Of a stretch of 23,823 nt of DNA, positions 21,707 to 23,823 are shown piece after piece. The translations under genes and the position numbers were made by a program. Every line of letters starts with the position of its first letter. Position 1 is the stretch's first letter. Source of the stretch: CAZFZT01 sp964523675 (lineage in GTDB: Bacteria; Planctomycetota; Phycisphaerae; Phycisphaerales; SM1A02); contig CAZFZT010000053.1 of the NCBI GenBank assembly GCA_964523675.1, forward strand, positions 1-23,823. Reading direction: 5' to 3'. The notes under the pieces were generated by a model. The model saw nothing but the letters and a program-made list of their open reading frames with translations. It ran no database searches and was not told the DNA's origin.

Positions 21707-22816
21707 ATGATACTCCGCTCGCTCGCCTGTGTACCCATTGTGGCGGCCGCTGCGCTGTGTGGGTGCGGCGGCGCGGATCGGGATGGCGGCCAGGAACCAC
21801 CTTCGCGCGAAGCCGCTCGCCACGGCGGATCTCCGACAAGCGGCGGCGCAGCGGCAAGCCGCATTTCGCGCAGTGCGATCGAGAAGTCGCTGGCCGCTGC
21901 GGAGGATTATTTCAATGCTGATGATCTGCCGCGCGCTGAAGCGATCCTGCTCACGCTGATTGATCGCGCACCCGACGAGCCGGCCGCTCAAGAATTGCAC
22001 GGCCAGGTGCTGCTGGCGAAGGCGGCAGCGGCGCGGCAGTCGGGCGAGATGGAGCAAGCTGCCGACTTTGCGCAGCGGGCGCATGATCGATACATGCGCG
22101 TGCTCGAACTTTCGCCGGCCTCGGCAGGTCTCCAGCATAGCGCAGGCGACATCGCAGCGGTTGCCGGTCGGCTTGATGAAGCACTGGCGCATTATCTGGA
22201 AGCGATGCGGCTTGATCCGCTCCAGCCGCGCCACGCAATTTACGCTGCGCAGTTGCTGGCCGACGAGGGACGGCTCGATGAAGCGGAAGATGCACTGCGT
22301 CGGGCGCTTGCGCTCAATCCGGATGAGGCGGTCGCGCATGCGTCACTTGCGAATATCGCAATGCAGCGGGGACAGTTTGATGAAGCGCGAACACACATTG
22401 CCGAAGCGAGAACGATACGGCCGGGCGACTTGTCGTTTCGCCTGATCGAAGCGAGCATTCACCGCAGGGCAGGCAATCCGCATGCCTGTATCGCGCTGCT
22501 CGTCGGGCTTCCGGTGGAACAGCGAACTCAGCATGCTGTTGCAAACGAACTGGCCACCGCCTACGCCGGAATCGGCGAGTTTGAGAAGGCAGCAGAAGTC
22601 TGGGCCGCATCGCACCTCGCAGGTGGAGATTTGAGGAACGCTTGGCGATCGGCACTGTTCGCTGCGGAACACTTTCTCGACGCGGGCCGCCTGGAGGATG
22701 CACGGCATTGGCTGGAGCAGGCGCGACTGGCCGCAACGGTGGCGAAGGTCGCACCGCCCGCACTAGACGCCGTTGCGGAGCGTTTGGCACACGCAGCTCA
22801 AGCCGCGCGGCAGTAA
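21707..22816 (+). CDS. TPR-repeat lipoprotein
   Basis: This 369-residue lipoprotein probably sits in the envelope. The N-terminus MILRSLACVPIVAAAALCGC has a short basic n-region, a hydrophobic core and a lipobox-like LCGC, followed by a flexible Gly/Ser-rich stretch. From about residue 50 to the end there are at least six tetratricopeptide-type helix pairs, for example AEDYFNADDLPRAEAILLTL, GDIAAVAGRLDEALAHYLEA and QLLADEGRLDEAEDALRRAL, each with the usual Gly-Ala-Pro spacing. Such proteins serve as scaffolds; the partner is unknown. ATG at 21707 is chosen because GAGAAG lies four bases upstream and it gives a compact signal peptide; ATG at 21695 would add four residues. It is divergent from valS with almost no space between. 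Confidence 0.85.
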   Translation: MILRSLACVPIVAAAALCGCGGADRDGGQEPPSREAARHGGSPTSGGAAASRISRSAIEKSLAAAEDYFNADDLPRAEAILLTLIDRAPDEPAAQELHGQVLLAKAAAARQSGEMEQAADFAQRAHDRYMRVLELSPASAGLQHSAGDIAAVAGRLDEALAHYLEAMRLDPLQPRHAIYAAQLLADEGRLDEAEDALRRALALNPDEAVAHASLANIAMQRGQFDEARTHIAEARTIRPGDLSFRLIEASIHRRAGNPHACIALLVGLPVEQRTQHAVANELATAYAGIGEFEKAAEVWAASHLAGGDLRNAWRSALFAAEHFLDAGRLEDARHWLEQARLAATVAKVAPPALDAVAERLAHAAQAARQ

Positions 22817-22850
22817 GAATCATCGCGCGTGGTCCACCGTCTGCAGAAGT

Positions 22851-23093
22851 TCAGAACTCTGCGCGCTGACCGGCTTCCCTCCACGGATCGACAGCGGCCT
22901 CCGCCGTCTTGCGCTTCTCGCCAGCAGTTCGCCTCGATCGCCGCCGCATGATGGTGATGAGTCCTATGAGAAACACGAATCCACCAAGAAGTGCAGCAAC
23001 GAGCACGAGCATGACCAGCGCATGCGACGGTGTGCGCGCGGTGGTGGAGGTGGACGCGAGAACCTGCCAGAGAATGTTGATCAACGCCTGCAT
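22851..23093 (-). CDS. Small single-span membrane protein
   Basis: This 80-residue protein of unknown function has one strong membrane segment (ALVMLVLVAALLGGFVFLIG, about residues 25-46). It is followed by a basic patch IMRRRSRR, placing the C-terminus probably in the cytoplasm, and then an acidic/basic soluble tail ending WREAGQRAEF. ATG at 23093 is preferred; a TTG at 23135 would add 14 residues. No ribosome binding site is clear at either. It is convergent with the TPR lipoprotein gene, 34 bases away, and lies alone on its strand here. Confidence 0.6.
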   Translation of the reverse strand: MQALINILWQVLASTSTTARTPSHALVMLVLVAALLGGFVFLIGLITIMRRRSRRTAGEKRKTAEAAVDPWREAGQRAEF

Positions 23094-23461
23094 GTGCAGC
23101 CATGGAGCGTCGGCAGCGCGCTCGCGTGCCGGCAAGCCATCATCAGTATAAGGACAGGAACGAGCCCAATCGAATCTTCGAACCGGACCCGGATATGCTT
23201 CTCAAGAGCCGCCGGAGAGTGGATTCCGCTGAACCGATTGCCACAATATCGGTAGTAGTTCGGGAGCCGTGTGGCCCCCAACCGTCAAGACAGTCCAGTT
23301 GAACCGTGTAAGTCGTCGAAATCTGGCGTTGGAACAACACAGCCCTGATGCACCGTTGATTCATAGCCGATGCCCAGTCGTTCCCTCGCATATGGGCAAA
23401 CAGCCGATAAGCGAAGATGCTTGATCGATCGATCTGAACCTGAACCGAGCCAAAGAGACGC
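23094..23461. other. 368-base region without a supported gene
   Basis: Reading frames exist on both strands but none has recognisable protein character, and the longest on the minus strand runs over the start of the following gene. A TGATCGATCGATC stretch lies near 23422. I see no clear promoter, terminator or repeat. Confidence 0.5.
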
Positions 23462-23823
23462 ATGAGCCAGACCATGAAGTCAACAACCCCGACAGGCCGC
23501 CTTCTCCCCTCCCTTCGCACCTGGATCACCCGGCACAGCCGACCCGTGGTTTCGGCCGCAGCCGTATGGCTGCTTGTCGCACCGGCGGTGGCGTTCCAGA
23601 ACGTTGATGGCTGGTCGCGAACGGTCTGGGAGTTAGCCAGATCGGGCGACCGCGATGCCCTGCTCCGTCAGTTTGAGGACGCACCGATCGACGCAGTTCC
23701 CATTGAGGATGGCGAACGGTTTCGCGAATCGGTGGAAGCCCGGCTGAGCAATCGCGCGGCCGCAGAAGCCGAGCGGCTCGAGGCAAGGGAACAAGCGCTC
23801 ACCGAGCTTCGTGAGCACATGGA
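23462..23823 (+). CDS. Exported protein, N-terminal part (runs off the window)
   Basis: The visible 120 codons begin with a signal peptide: a basic region (LLPSLRTWITRHSRP), the hydrophobic segment VVSAAAVWLLVAPAVA and a likely cleavage site AVA-FQ. After that the sequence is charged and helical (LARSGDRDALLRQFEDAP, then AAAEAERLEAREQALTELRE), suggesting a coiled coil or TPR-like start. I do not recognise a family. Two in-frame ATGs are possible: 23462, with AAAGAGA just upstream, and 23474. The frame is open to the last base, so the gene continues beyond the window. Confidence 0.75.
   Translation, partial: MSQTMKSTTPTGRLLPSLRTWITRHSRPVVSAAAVWLLVAPAVAFQNVDGWSRTVWELARSGDRDALLRQFEDAPIDAVPIEDGERFRESVEARLSNRAAAEAERLEAREQALTELREHM

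Noticed and set aside
23143..23529. 128-codon minus-strand frame near the right end
   Set aside because: It overlaps the start and signal peptide of the plus-strand gene and has no recognisable features or ribosome binding site.

Overview
The window looks like chromosomal DNA of a planctomycete, most likely class Phycisphaerae. The evidence is high G+C content, a PEP-CTERM-type sorting tail ending in PAPGALALLGLAGL plus arginines, dockerin-like GVSDLL...LLEQWG repeats, several lipoproteins, and abundant palindromic and heptameric intergenic repeats. This placement is inferred from protein style, because there is no rRNA in the window.

Layout. 1-860: 3' part of miaB, with the gene start outside the window. 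1092-3610: an envelope/secreted cluster of two tandem paralogues with different C-terminal modules (PEP-CTERM versus dockerin-like) and a small third protein that also carries dockerin-like repeats. 3611-4260: a non-coding stretch with a good orphan promoter, tRNA-Gln(UUG) and two heptamer arrays. 4262-9153: a housekeeping block glmU(N-terminal domain)-prs-rplY-pth-rpsF-ssb-rplI, which supplies precursors (UDP-GlcNAc, PRPP), ribosomal proteins bL25, bS6 and bL9, peptidyl-tRNA recycling and SSB. 9250-13441 (minus strand): rsmE, an unrecognised protein, kynureninase and a class I aminotransferase. 13712-17007 (plus strand): an NADPH-FMN reductase, recO, and an HDOD protein with a degenerate GGDEF-like domain. 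17028-21696 (minus strand): a putative zinc-peptidase lipoprotein downstream of an unusually long valS. 21707-23823: a TPR lipoprotein, a small single-span membrane protein on the minus strand, and the start of a secreted protein cut by the window end.

The most distinctive features fall into two groups. The first is the 1.1-3.6 kb paralogue cluster, where one domain has been given two different C-terminal fates and a hairpin pairs with the start codon of the third gene. The second is repeat DNA that has entered functional places: inverted heptamer arrays abutting the glmU and rplY starts, and palindromic elements sitting in frame inside valS, where together with a Cys4 zinc-ribbon-like segment they lengthen the enzyme to about 1147 residues.
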